Position numbers and translations under genes: made by a program. This document shows, piece by piece, positions 53,509 to 63,313 of a stretch of 64,000 bases of DNA (positions are counted from its first letter, which is position 1; every line of letters begins with the position of its first letter). Below the pieces are notes generated by a model, which worked only from the letters and a program-made list of their open reading frames with translations, was not told where the DNA came from and did no database searches. The stretch comes from Locusta migratoria (lineage: Eukaryota; Arthropoda; Insecta; Orthoptera; Acrididae), in contig CM048750.1 of NCBI GenBank assembly GCA_026315105.1, positions 167,800,549 to 167,864,548 of the forward strand, written 5' to 3'.

Positions 53509-53859
53509 TCGATGTAGAGATGACTCATTCAGTTTCTAGCAGTTGTCATTTGAGATGGCACACTTTCTTTGGGGATCTGAATCACAAAAACGTCTGTACC
53601 CGTATGTTAAATTACAAAGTTCCCTTCGTTGTATCTTAGGTTTATAGTATTCATTTTAAACGTCTCACTTTCCCTCGGTTTGATTCTGGGATTTGTTCAT
53701 TGCTTTCTTTGACGCAATTAACACTTCTACATCATATGTAAACTACAGCAATATTTATTAAATGTATATTTTCGCTTCTAGTATGTCAACAGAAAAATGT
53801 AAAGTGAAGCACTTAACAGTCCGAATATTGGTTTGAACACCACAGTGCTTTACTAGGCA
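53509..53859. other. Unassigned stretch
   Basis: No feature recognised. Confidence 0.35.
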
Positions 53860-54115
53860 TGGTACTGTTTGGAGGTGGTATGCCGTTTGCCTTCCTCCGA
53901 CCTTCGAACCGGTTTACCCAGCCAGTTATAGGGGGACCTACAGTTTAACGTGGGTTTCGAACCACTGTGCTACTCTATATTTTTCCCTTCAGCAACACTG
54001 CCAGAGGTGAAAGAAGTGGCAAGTGACAGATAAAAGTTATAGGACGTGGCGGGGGATGGAACTCGCGACCTTTGGATTTGTGATATGGCACTCTACCACT
54101 GTGCTAAGGAGCCGC
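53860..54115. repeat. Dispersed repeat with tRNA-like segment
   Basis: GGAGGTGGTATGCCGTTTGC, CTTCCTCCGACCTTCGAACC and GGTTTACCCAGCCAGTTATA are familiar from insect dispersed repeats. On the minus strand 54112-54048 reads GGCTCCTTAGCACAGTGGTA ... GGTCGCGAGTTCCATCC, with A- and B-box-like text but no good anticodon stem, so not a tRNA gene. Confidence 0.5.
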
Positions 54116-55205
54116 ACCACGATTTAAACTTCGGAGATGGTGGCAAACGTGGAGGTAAAGCGTCATATTGGTATCATGGAAAGGGGAGGTTTGGTGGATA
54201 AGAAGCACAATAAATTGCAGGACTATTTAAAAATTGTGTATTTGATTAAATCTGTCTCGTAAGAATAAAATTAAAGGCCGAGAGCAGTCTTAGGGATCGG
54301 AAAACACTGTGTTTGTGCCTTAGTGATTATTGTTTAAGAGCTCCGAGAACAGTGTTCCAGTGTACAAAGGAACACTGCTGGAAAAAGAAATGCAGTAGTA
54401 AACTGACTAGGGCAGATGTTAAAAGTGCATTGATATGTTGATAACTTGGGGCTCTGGTCAACAAGTCTCATCAGAAATGTTCTGCTGCAGTTCTCTAGGG
54501 TAGTTGTTGTATACCACAGACCTGAAGGCTCCCCCACACAATGTGCTCGCACAGAGACTGATAAAGTGATCTAGGTGGACAGCTATGGCCGCGAACAACT
54601 CTGTTGGGCCCGAGGATTGTACAAACATGCAGCTCGGCTGTACGGACAGTTGCTTCAACTATTTGGAAGTTACTGCAGGAAATTTTCTCCTCTCATATAT
54701 GCGTACCTTGTATCCACTAGTGGAGGCCTCTTTCACTTGCCCAACGCCAAAAATCCTGTCCTCACCAAACGTATTAATTCTCTCTTCACACTGTCCAAAC
54801 TGTGAGTACGGCCTTGACATCCACATTTGTCCGGTGATGCCATTGGCTACCTTACCCGTTCTCCCTGTTGTCCCTTTATGCCCCCCCCCCCCGACACATA
54901 CAATTTTTCCAACAGCACCCTGATATGTCAGCACGACATCCGCATTTTTCTGTTTAAATCACGCGGGAGAATGTCAGTTCACGGTCGACTCTTTCTCCAG
55001 CTTTTGCCCAACCGCGATAGCGTGGCGTATCTGGCGACCTGGTTATCACCGCGACTCAGCCTCCACTGAGGCAAAAAGGTCGCGAATCCATGCACCGCCA
55101 CAGGCCACAGGCTTCTTATCCTACTACTGCTGCAAATATTACTGGAAATTTGTAAGCCTTGCTATCAGGCTCATTTAAGAACACTGTCATTCTCAGGCAA
55201 TTGTT
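54116..55205. other. Unassigned stretch
   Basis: 112-codon plus frame 54585-54923 and 91-codon minus frame overlap a C-rich tract at 54883-54892; no known domain. Confidence 0.35.
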
Positions 55206-55209
55206 TTTA

Positions 55210-55977
55210 CATCGACATAATACTCTGCAAATCACATGAAAGTGCCTGGCTGAGGGTTTATTAACACTTTCATAACATTTCTCTACCGTTCCATTCTCTA
55301 ATAGCGCGCGGGAAGAAAGAACACCTAAATCGTTCCGTTTTCGATCTGATTTCTCTTATTTTATTGGGATGGTCATGTCTCCCTAAGTAGGAGAAGTAAA
55401 AGTCGGTGATTGAAACTTCGCAAACAGATCACGCCGCAATGAATAACGTCCTTCTTTTAATGATTTCCACCCCAATTCGTGCAACATTTCCGTGACGCTT
55501 CCCCCCCCCCCCCGTAACATGACAAAACAAAACGAGCTGCCCTCCTCTGAACCTTCTCAATGTCTTCCGTCAGTCCCACCTTTTGAGGGTCCCACAAGGG
55601 GCAACAGTACTCCAGAAGAGGACGCACAAGTGTGATGTAGTCAGTCTCTTTGGTGGAGCTGGTGCACCTTCGAAGCGTTCTGCCGATGAAACGTAACCTT
55701 TCGTTCGCCTTCCCCACAATATTTTCTATGTGTTCTCTCCAGTCAAAGTTGTTCGTAATTGTAACTCCTAGGTATTTGGTAGAATCTACGACCTTAAGGT
55801 TTGACTGATTTATCGCGTAATTGGAGTTTAGCGGATTTCTTTTAGTAGTCATGTGTATTACTTCACACTTTTCTTTATTTAGTGTCATTTACCAATTTTC
55901 GCACCATGCAGAAATTTTGTCTAAATCGCTTTGCAGTTGCTTTTGATCCTCTGTTGACTTCACTAACCGATAAACAG
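55210..55977 (-). mobile_element. LINE-alpha, antisense, 3' part (split by templated insertion)
   Basis: 3' end at 55210 (ATCGACATAATACTCTGCAA, complement). The open frame 55888-55457 reads NSNYAINQSNLKVVDSTKYL, GVTITNNFDWREHIENIVGK, ANERLRFIGRTLRRCTSSTK, LVRPLLEYCCPLWDPQKVGL, EDIEKVQRRAARFVLSCYGG, then frameshift at a C-run (55501-55513). Better preserved than the 5195 copy. Confidence 0.9.
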
Positions 55978-56185
55978 ACCGCACCCAGGAGTTGTTTGAC
56001 ACAGAAGAGGATGAAGAGAAGATTTGGCACAACCACTCATCCAAGTTAGATCCCTATTTATTTTCAAACATGTCACGAAACACTGAGTAACCACATGACA
56101 ATTATATTAATACTTTCTCTTTAAGGATAAGGGCATATAGTAAAGTTACCGGAACGACCATTACGTGGACTGTCATTTTCTTGTC
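55978..56185. repeat. Inverted copy of 53299-53508 pasted into a LINE
   Basis: About 208 bp, complement of 53299-53508. It sits exactly where the LINE FADD codons should be: on the left ...CGATAAACAG, on the right CGCGAACAAACTAAAGGAGC. Roughly 7-10 bp of LINE (the ACGGCGTCAT region) is replaced. Both junctions share only 2 bp or so with the LINE, and no target duplication is visible. Confidence 0.92.
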
Positions 56186-56335
56186 CGCGAACAAACTAAA
56201 GGAGCTATTCAGATTGTCTCCTAAATCGTTTATAAACACGAGGAAGAGTAGGGGACCTATAACGCTTCCCTGTGGAACGCCAGATATCACTTCGTTTTTA
56301 CTCGATGACTTACCGTCAATCGGTCTACATGCATA
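56186..56335 (-). mobile_element. LINE-alpha, antisense, RT part upstream of the insertion
   Basis: The minus-strand frame gives VISGVPQGSVIGPLLFLVFI then NDLGDNLNSSFSLFAD, cut at FAD by the insertion. LINE similarity ends near 56335 (5' truncation). Confidence 0.9.
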
Positions 56336-56924
56336 GTTTAGAGACTGAAGAATTTCTTAAAAGATGGTACACTAAGCAGCATCAACCTAATTTCATGAAT
56401 ATTAGAGACTAATCGGCTGGTTGTCTATTCGGTCAAGGCTGCACGAGACACTTCAGATTTTTCGGGAAAGCGCCTCTTTTCTGTGAGCAAATCTGCGGAC
56501 TTCGGCATGTTGAGAGATTGTACACGTAAGTTCCGAAGACAATAGCAGTTGTTTGGTGACGCATCCGTTCCGTTTACGGAACGTTCTGACTGCGAAGTAT
56601 CCTGTCAGCTGTTCTCTACAAACTACCTGCATGCAAGGGAAATATTTATCAAGTGAGTCAGTGTTTACTCCATTCTAGTAAGTACGCGTGCTCTGTGTTT
56701 AGCATAGTTCGTAGTTATCAAGTTTGAGACTATGTGGGCAGAAAACCAAAACTTCTGCTCTTTATGTAATCAGACCATATTTTTATTTGGTTTGCACGTT
56801 TGTTTCTGGTATCAATGCTGAACCTAAACTGATGTTCGGATTCGAGAAAGCTTTTACTACCATGGTTTCTTTACAAACTAACTCACACATTACAATATCC
56901 AAGTTTTTGACAGTATTCTTTTAT
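56336..56924. other. Unassigned stretch
   Basis: No feature recognised. Confidence 0.35.
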
Positions 56925-57800
56925 CCGAAGACCGGTTTGATGCAGCTCTCCACCCTACTTTGTCCTGGCCAAGTCCCTTCATTTCTGAATAACAACTGCA
57001 ATCGACTTCCTTTTTAGGCTGCTTACTGAACTCTTCTCTTGGTATTGCTCTATACATTGTACCCTCCACACTTACCTCCAATACTAAGTTAGCTATCTCT
57101 TGATGTCTCACAATGTGTCCTATCAGCTGAACTAAAGTTACGCCACAATTTTCTGTTCTCCCCAATTCTGTTCAACATCTCCTAATAACTTACATAATTT
57201 ACTCATTAAATCTTCAGAATTCTTCAGTAACACCGCATTTTGAAGTTTCATTTCTCCTTTTGTCTGAACTGTTTATTGTCCATGCTTCATTCCACACGAC
57301 GCTACAATCAAAACAAATACCTTAAAATACTTTTTAACACTTAAATCTATTTTGACGCCAACCAGTTTCTCGTCACTGCCATTCTACATTTTAAATCCTC
57401 TCTACTTCGGTCATAAGGAGTTATTCTTTAGCCCAAATAAAAAAAAAAAAAATCTTTACTTTTACTGTCTCGTTTACTAGTACAATTCCGCTTGCATTCC
57501 ATTACTTTTATTTTGCGTTTATTCATGTTCATCTTATATTCTGTCCAATACCAAGTCTGTTCATTTCTCTAACAGAGATACAGTATTATCATAGACTAGA
57601 AAATCTTTATTTCTTCTACTAGAATTGCAATTCATTCTCCAAATTTTTATTTGCTTTCCGTTACTGCTTGCTCTGTGTACAGTCTGAATCTTATCGTCAC
57701 ATCCTTCTCAATCAATGTTTCTCTTTTCTTCCTCTCGTTTCTTATAACTGGCATCTGGTTTCTGTACTATTTGTAAAACTCTTCTGATTTTTGTATTTTG
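56925..57800 (-). mobile_element. RTE-type LINE, antisense, decayed
   Basis: 3' end GAAGACCGGTTTGATGCAGC (complement of the RTE 3' end). The minus frame 57165-56890 reads LVQLIGHIVRHQEIANLVLE then GLGQDKVGWRAASNRSSDKR. Further left-to-right blocks are the complements of ETWTINSSDKRRNE-like text (57240-57300) and KINVMNINKRKIK-like text (57500-57540). Many frameshifts. Confidence 0.85.
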
Positions 57801-58084
57801 AGGTCGGGAACCTTTCACATGAAACACCGGAGTACAAATGACAACCAATGCAATGACCTTTTATATCCTCTTTATGTCAAACTGCCGCTATCTGTATCTG
57901 GGCATATGACTATCCCACAACACTTTTCACCTGTCCAATTTATTGTCAGCTGTTTCCACGTCATTAACATTGAAAGTTTATGTTAGACTCATAAGAAGTA
58001 TGTCAGTACAGATAGTGTTTTTCTTTTCACAGTTAAACATGATAGCCCGTAGCAAACATAGATATATAGATATATAGTTACGCA

Positions 58085-58115
<31 letters not shown>

Positions 58116-58391
58116 ACTACGTGAAGGACGTAAACTGATAGTTTTGATGTCTACTTATAACAATCATTACGTCTTTCTTCTTATCATATAGAATCAAATA
58201 GATTCTTGACTTAACACGATCTTTGAATGTTTGTAATGAATGTTCAGACGTTACACGCAAAACATAATTTAGTGAGTACAATTACAGGAATAAGTGCTGA
58301 AAGGTAGTTCTCATCTTCGCTACGTGGTTATAAAAGGAGGTACGTATGGTGTTTATGATCCCGTAAAAATAAATAAATAAATAAAAAAAAT
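57801..58391. other. Unassigned stretch with T27 run
   Basis: T homopolymer at 58085-58111, (TAAA)n near 58370. No gene. Confidence 0.4.
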
Positions 58392-58586
58392 GTGCAAATG
58401 TTTGTTAAGCTTATGGGACGTAACTGCGGTGCCAGCATTCCCTAGACTTACAAACTACTTATAAACTACCTTACACTAAAGACAATACAAATATCCATGA
58501 GCGAGGGAGGAGTTGAACCACCGACGGGGAACAGCCTGGCGCATCGGAGCATAGTGCCTCAATGCGCTCGGCCACTTGCCGCGGCC
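58392..58586 (-). mobile_element. SINE family A subfamily (as at 50805)
   Basis: Antisense: CAAATGTTTGTTAAGCTTAT, CCATGAGCGAGGGAGGAGTT, CTCAATGCGCTCGGCCACTT, GCCGCGGCC. Abuts repeat F copy 3. Confidence 0.92.
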
Positions 58587-59272
58587 ATATCTCATGAACT
58601 ACGTGTCGTACTGTGATACAATTTAGATGGTACATTCAAGTAAAATTTTCTGCGGTTACAATTTGTAGTGTGCAAATTATAAATTGTAACGTCATACCGA
58701 ATGCCGTAGTTTTACTCCATAAACAACGGAAAAGTAGTAAGCGAGAAACTTTCTCCTTTCATCATTTTGCTATGGTTCTCATCGAGAAAAGTTTAATAAA
58801 GGTTTGAAATTATGTCGAAAGTTTGTTGCAAGCCACTAAGTACTCTCATTCTCATGTAGCGTATTTATAAAATCTTGCCGCATTATGTAGCACTTTTTTG
58901 CGATTCCTATTCTTTATTACGCCATATCTTCTGGACCATGTGTCGTATGTGATTCTTTACCCTGTAGCAATCATTGCATCACGGCAAGGAACGTGTGTAC
59001 CAAATTTGGTTGAAATCGGACCAATGGTTTAGGAGAAAATGAGCAGCAATTTCGCTGAATGCAGCAGTTTTTCGCACATCTCATTGTTTATGACTCATAT
59101 CTCGTGAAGTACGTGTCGTACGTGATTCTTACACTTAAGGCGACCGTCCTCATGGATTGAAGCTTACGTGTACCAAATTTCATGAAGATTGGAACAAAAC
59201 TGTAGATTTGTATGCAATGCTTACACACAAACACACAAACATTCGGACACACTGCTTTATATATACAGCTCC
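58587..59272. repeat. Dispersed repeat F, copy 3
   Basis: Colinear with 47619-48150: GGAAAAGTAGTAAGCGAGAA, TTTAATAAAGGTTTGAAATT, TTGGTTGAAATCGGACCAAT, CATGGATTGAAGCTTACGTG, ending TGCTTTATATATACAG. Contains three copies of the TCATATCTCGTGAANTACGT module (58588, 58920, 59093). The left end is missing. Confidence 0.7.
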
Positions 59273-59559
59273 GTGTACAATGACAAGCACTTGGCGTATA
59301 AAGAATCGTTTGTGTGTGCTGTATATTTCTTGCTACAGTTATGGATGATTATGACGGCGGAGGTCCTGTGAACTGCCGAGACCAGCACGAGGAGTAGCGA
59401 GCCGCCTCATCCCAATCGCGCTGTCACAATATTTGCGTAGCGATGGCCAGCGAGGGCCTTGCGCTACCGCCTATCTCACCACTGGCGTCGTCTTATCAGT
59501 GGAGCAGGAAACTTCTGCTCCTTCTTACTCGAGATTGAATAGCATTTAATTTAGCAAAG
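59273..59559. other. Unassigned stretch
   Basis: 59370-59500 is G+C-richer; nothing recognised. Confidence 0.35.
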
Positions 59560-59657
59560 TGAAACAATGACTGATTCTTCCGTCGCTTCTTGGTAGAACA
59601 TAATCAAATAAATTAAAAAAACACAATTTTGTGTGTGCTCTACAAGTTTATTTTTGT

Positions 59658-59698
59658 TTACTTAACCGGTTTTCGGCTTATTAGGCCATCTTCAGAGT
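59658..59698 (-). ncRNA. Hammerhead-ribozyme variant, left arm
   Basis: Minus strand: AUACU, CTGAAGA, extra U, stem II GGC/GCC with loop CUAAUAA, GAAA, stem III AACCGGUU (self-complementary 8-mer), A at the cleavage position, then AGUA, which pairs with UACU as stem I. All core positions kept. Confidence 0.72.
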
Positions 59699-60586
59699 AT
59701 TTTTGCTGCGTCAAAGAGGTTACAATGTTTAGCTACAGTATGGGAAGAGAGGACAAATGTATCGGCTTAGATCGCCATACATAGTATAGCACTTCTTTGA
59801 CATTGTGTTATTACAGTTATCAACTTAAAAACTAAACAGTAATACATGAATATACAATGTGTGAAGGATAAAACAAGGAATAAATTTGAATATAACCTGG
59901 GAACTGAAACTACCTACAATTACAAACAAACTGATAATGCTGATAAGTGCCTTGTTAATAATTCTGCACTATAATTATAGATGGTGTTACATATGACAGT
60001 TGTAAGGCCAGGTTTGGAGTAGCATCAAGAACTTAGAGTGAATAGTTACTGCATTAGATTAAACTAAAACAAATCTGGCTAATGCAATTAATATTCTAAA
60101 AATTCAGGCAGATGAAAATGAATATTATGTTCTAAGCTACACTGGACCGAATTTTCATAGCTTAAAAATAAATCATAATAAATAAATACACAGGAGTTTG
60201 GCACTGTGGGGGTAAACAAGGAATTCAATTTTTTGAATTGATATTGAAAATGTGATTGTCTGACTTTGATCTATTAGTTATACAAATAAATAAAAGGCTA
60301 GGTCTACATTTAAGGTTTTTAGGTTTTTTGTAATGGAGGAATGGAACGGCCAGTGTGGGAGTTGATGGAAAACTTAGGTAATTGACTGTACTATGAGGAA
60401 ATATATGAAGAGACTGGAACTGACTGGGTGGAAGGTAATGTGACACACATTGTATATTCATGTATTACTGTTTAGTTTTTAAGTTGATAACTGTAATAAC
60501 ACAATGCCAAAGAAGTGTTATACTATGTATGTCGATCTAAGCGGAGACTTTGTCATCTCTTCCCATACTGTATCTAAACATTGTAA

Positions 60587-60630
60587 CCTACTCTGAAGAT
60601 GGCCTAATAAGCCGAAAACCGGTTAAGTAA
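60587..60630 (+). ncRNA. Hammerhead-ribozyme variant, right arm
   Basis: CUACU, CTGAAGA at 60593-60599, extra U, GGC/GCC, GAAA at 60614-60617, AACCGGUU to 60624, A at 60625, then AGUA pairing with UACU. This is the complete fold and the best candidate in the window. Confidence 0.75.
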
Positions 60631-60695
60631 ACAAAAATAAACTTCTAGAACACACACAAAATTGTGTTTTTTTTCTTAATTTATGAAACAATGAC

Positions 60696-61209
60696 GTTTG
60701 TTCCACCTCTCGCTTTGTCATATGCAGTCGCATTAAACCTGAATGCTGTCTTCGTAGATCTCAAGAAAGCCTTCGATTCAGTAAATAGAGGAAAACTTAA
60801 AGAAAGACTAAAAAGGATAACCAGAGACGGAGATCCTCTGGCATATCTTCAAAGAAATCTAATACAAATAAACAATAATGCTGAAGTTTCAGAATGATTA
60901 TAAAGACTAATGGAGTCCTTCAGGGAGAGCCTATTAGCCCAACGCTGTTCAACATCTATACAGCAGATGTCACCAACATAAGTGAGAAAGATTCTAAAGC
61001 AGAAATTATTATGTGTGCAGATGACGTGGTGATAGGATCAGCAGTAAAAGAAAACGTACAGAAAGCAATACAAAAACTATAAACCTGTTCAACGGAAAAT
61101 GACCTACGTGTAAACCAAGATAAGACAGTTCAACTGACACAAAGGAAGAGAGGAAGAATGACAACCAAATACAGTATAATGCTATACAATGAACCATTAC
61201 AGATAGTAG
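60696..61209 (+). pseudogene. LINE reverse transcriptase, first part (split by SINE)
   Basis: LNLNAVFVDLKKAFDSVNRG (60735-60795), a stop at 60897, GVLQGEPISPTLFNIYTADV (60913-60972), IIMCADDVVIGSAVKENVQK (61003-61063, catalytic box CADD), then NDLRVNQDKTVQL. The PLE-like element landed just upstream. Clade uncertain. Confidence 0.85.
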
Positions 61210-61394
61210 CCGGCCGTAGTGGTCCAGCGGTTTGCGGGGCGCCAGTCACAGTCTGCACGGCCGCTACGATTGGGGGTTCGAATCCCCACTCGGGCATAGA
61301 TGTTTGTGTCGTCTTTAGTATAGTTTGTAAGTTTAGGGACTGATGACCCCATAGTTAAGTCCCATAAGCTCTACAAACATTTGAACATTTTTGA
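61210..61394 (+). mobile_element. SINE family A variant inside LINE RT
   Basis: Target duplication ACAGATAGTAG at 61199-61209 and 61395-61405. Variant head CCGGCCGTAGTGGTCCAGCG as at 36382. Confidence 0.97.
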
Positions 61395-61920
61395 ACAGAT
61401 AGTAGGCAAATATAAATATGTGGGAATTACATTACAAACGACAGCAACATCTTTTGGTATACATATCCAGGAAAGGGTAGCAGCAGCCATCAAAGCATCA
61501 TACACTGTCCCAAACATAACTAACCTACCAACAAACGCAGGGATGACACTATTCGACGTAGCAGTGGCGCCAGTCATAACATATGGGAAACGTTTAAGGT
61601 CAGCGACCTCAAAAGAATAGATAAAGTGAAGACGATGTTCATGAAACGGACCCTAGGAGTGGTAAAAACAGAGCCGTCCCGACTAACATATGAACTGTTG
61701 AAAGAGACTTAGTTCATAGAAGACATCATACTTCAACATTGCCTACCATCAACGGGACCATATCAGGAACTGGCCAACATCTTGGACCTAAAGAACAAGG
61801 AGATAGACATGAATTTCTACGGCACACCAGCCATGATGGATGACCGCTGGACCAGCGAATGCAGGAACCAGAGACATGTGACAACAAGACTTTCGCCATA
61901 AAATGTGTGTTACCAAATGA
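61395..61920 (+). pseudogene. LINE reverse transcriptase, second part
   Basis: IVGKYKYVGITLQTTATSFG, HIQERVAAAIKASYTVPNIT, LFDVAVAPVITYG (61400-61590), a frame change, then RIDKVKTMFMKRTLGVVKTE and ELANILDLKNKEIDMNFYGT. A cysteine-rich CKCVLCAQQI follows at 61940. Ordinary post-RT blocks of a Jockey-group LINE. Confidence 0.82.
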
Positions 61921-61959
61921 GTCTGAACCGAGTGTGGATTGTAAATGTGTACTATGTGC

Positions 61960-62408
61960 TCAACAAATAAAAAAAATCACATTATAACGTGTGAAAACAG
62001 CTCAAAATCAATAACAGACTATAACAACGACTAAAAATAATTTGTAACTATTAATGGTATAAACGTGTGTATTAATGCTCAAGCTGAGCTCACTTTTATC
62101 ATTAATAAAGCCTGAATAGAAAATAGACACTCACTGAGTTGAGTTCCATTAAAAGACCTTTGTATCTGTGCCGACAACGAACATAGTTTTCTCTCATGTT
62201 GTTTATGGAAAAGGGATACAGAGTGATGAAGAAAGGACGACAAGAATGCTTTGTAGACCTAGATGACTAACGGTGACTCACTAAACGGCACTTAATGAAG
62301 GCGCTTATCTCTGTAAAAGAGTAGAAACAGCAAAACACCCACACGTGTCCACTGCCACGGGGAACCTGACGACAGCGTAATGCAAATTTCCGTGACTGTG
62401 TTGTGGAT

Positions 62409-62459
<51 letters not shown>

Positions 62460-62971
62460 ACAACTGACATTCGAAGACAAATTTATCAACAAACTACCTG
62501 TAGCGTGCGCGTGCGACGGAGAAATGGAAATCCTGATGACGTAAGCAATCCAAATTGCAATAAAAGAGCATTTGCACTGAGCGATACTGAACTTTTTCAA
62601 AGTAGAGCTAACGTTACAGGTCTCCGCATAGTCACAGCTATTTAAAGCTTGTGCGTCAGTTGTGAACCAGAGTGGTAATTTAAGAGAGATATTACCCTCA
62701 ATTTTTACTCTTCCCAGATTGTTATTGCGTTGGTGTTCTTTTTATAATGCCGTAACTAGTGAATAACGTTATTTCGTAAAAAATCGAAATAACGAAGTTT
62801 TTAATCATCTACTGATTTTTTGGGGGACCCTCTGCCAGACCGGGCACGAGAATTTTTATCCATTGTTTTCTCGTGTTGCACACGGAACTTTTTGAGATCT
62901 GTAGCTGAAGTATTTCATCCATTGCAGCAACTTTTACAGGTTATTAATCCACGAAATGCTCATACTGAAAG
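61960..62971. other. Unassigned stretch with T46 run
   Basis: T homopolymer 62410-62455. No gene or further repeat recognised. Confidence 0.4.
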
Positions 62972-63172
62972 GCCGGCCACGGTGGCCGAGCGTTCTGCGG
63001 CGCGTCAGTCAAAGTCTGCACGGCCACTACGGTCGGGGGTTCGATTCCTCGCCCCCCCCCCCCCTCGGGCATTGGTATTTGTGCCGTCCTTAGTTTTAGC
63101 TAGATCATAAGTAGTTTGTAAGTTTAGGGACTGATGACCCCGTAGTTAAGTCCCATAAGCTCTACAAACATT
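62972..63172 (+). mobile_element. SINE family A variant with C-run insertion
   Basis: GGCCGGCCACGGTGGCCGAG head; the box-B region is lengthened by a C-run at about 63052-63064 (TTCGATTCCTCGCCCCC...). Tail ends ACAAACATTTCATTTC. Confidence 0.93.
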
Positions 63173-63177
63173 TCATT

Positions 63178-63313
63178 TCATAATGAAAGGGTAAACATAA
63201 ATAAGGAAAAACAGGAGCGGGATGAAAAACAGTAATAATCGATTTAGGTGACTGTTTACTGTTTTTCATCCCACTCCTGGTTTTCCTTATTTATGTTTAC
63301 CCTTTCATTATGA
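63178..63313. repeat. Near-perfect palindrome, 57-bp arms
   Basis: Left arm 63179-63235 starts ATAATGAAAGGGTAAACATA; the right arm 63257-63313 is its complement with about two mismatches (GGAGCGGG against CCCACTCC, and one near GGAAAAACAGG). Spacer about 21 bp. Directly follows a SINE. Further right, near 63650, GTCCGAAACCGGTCTACACA resembles the GAAA-CCGGU part of a PLE-type hammerhead with a damaged core. Confidence 0.9.

Larger units (their letters stand above)
59572..60683 (+). mobile_element. Non-autonomous PLE-like element with two hammerhead-like motifs
   Basis: Inverted arms at about 59614-59863 and 60440-60668. A one-sided tail 59572-59613 lies left of the left arm. 12-bp flanks TGAAACAATGAC at 59560-59571 and 60684-60695. 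The 575-bp interior is A+T-rich with no long frame. Organisation equals that of PLE1 and PLE2 but without coding DNA. Confidence 0.88.

Noticed and set aside
54048..54112. tRNA gene on the minus strand
   Set aside because: A- and B-box-like text but no anticodon stem pairing; lies in a known-looking dispersed repeat.
62267..62645. Lys-rich and Phe-rich ORFs
   Set aside because: Translation of the T46 homopolymer.
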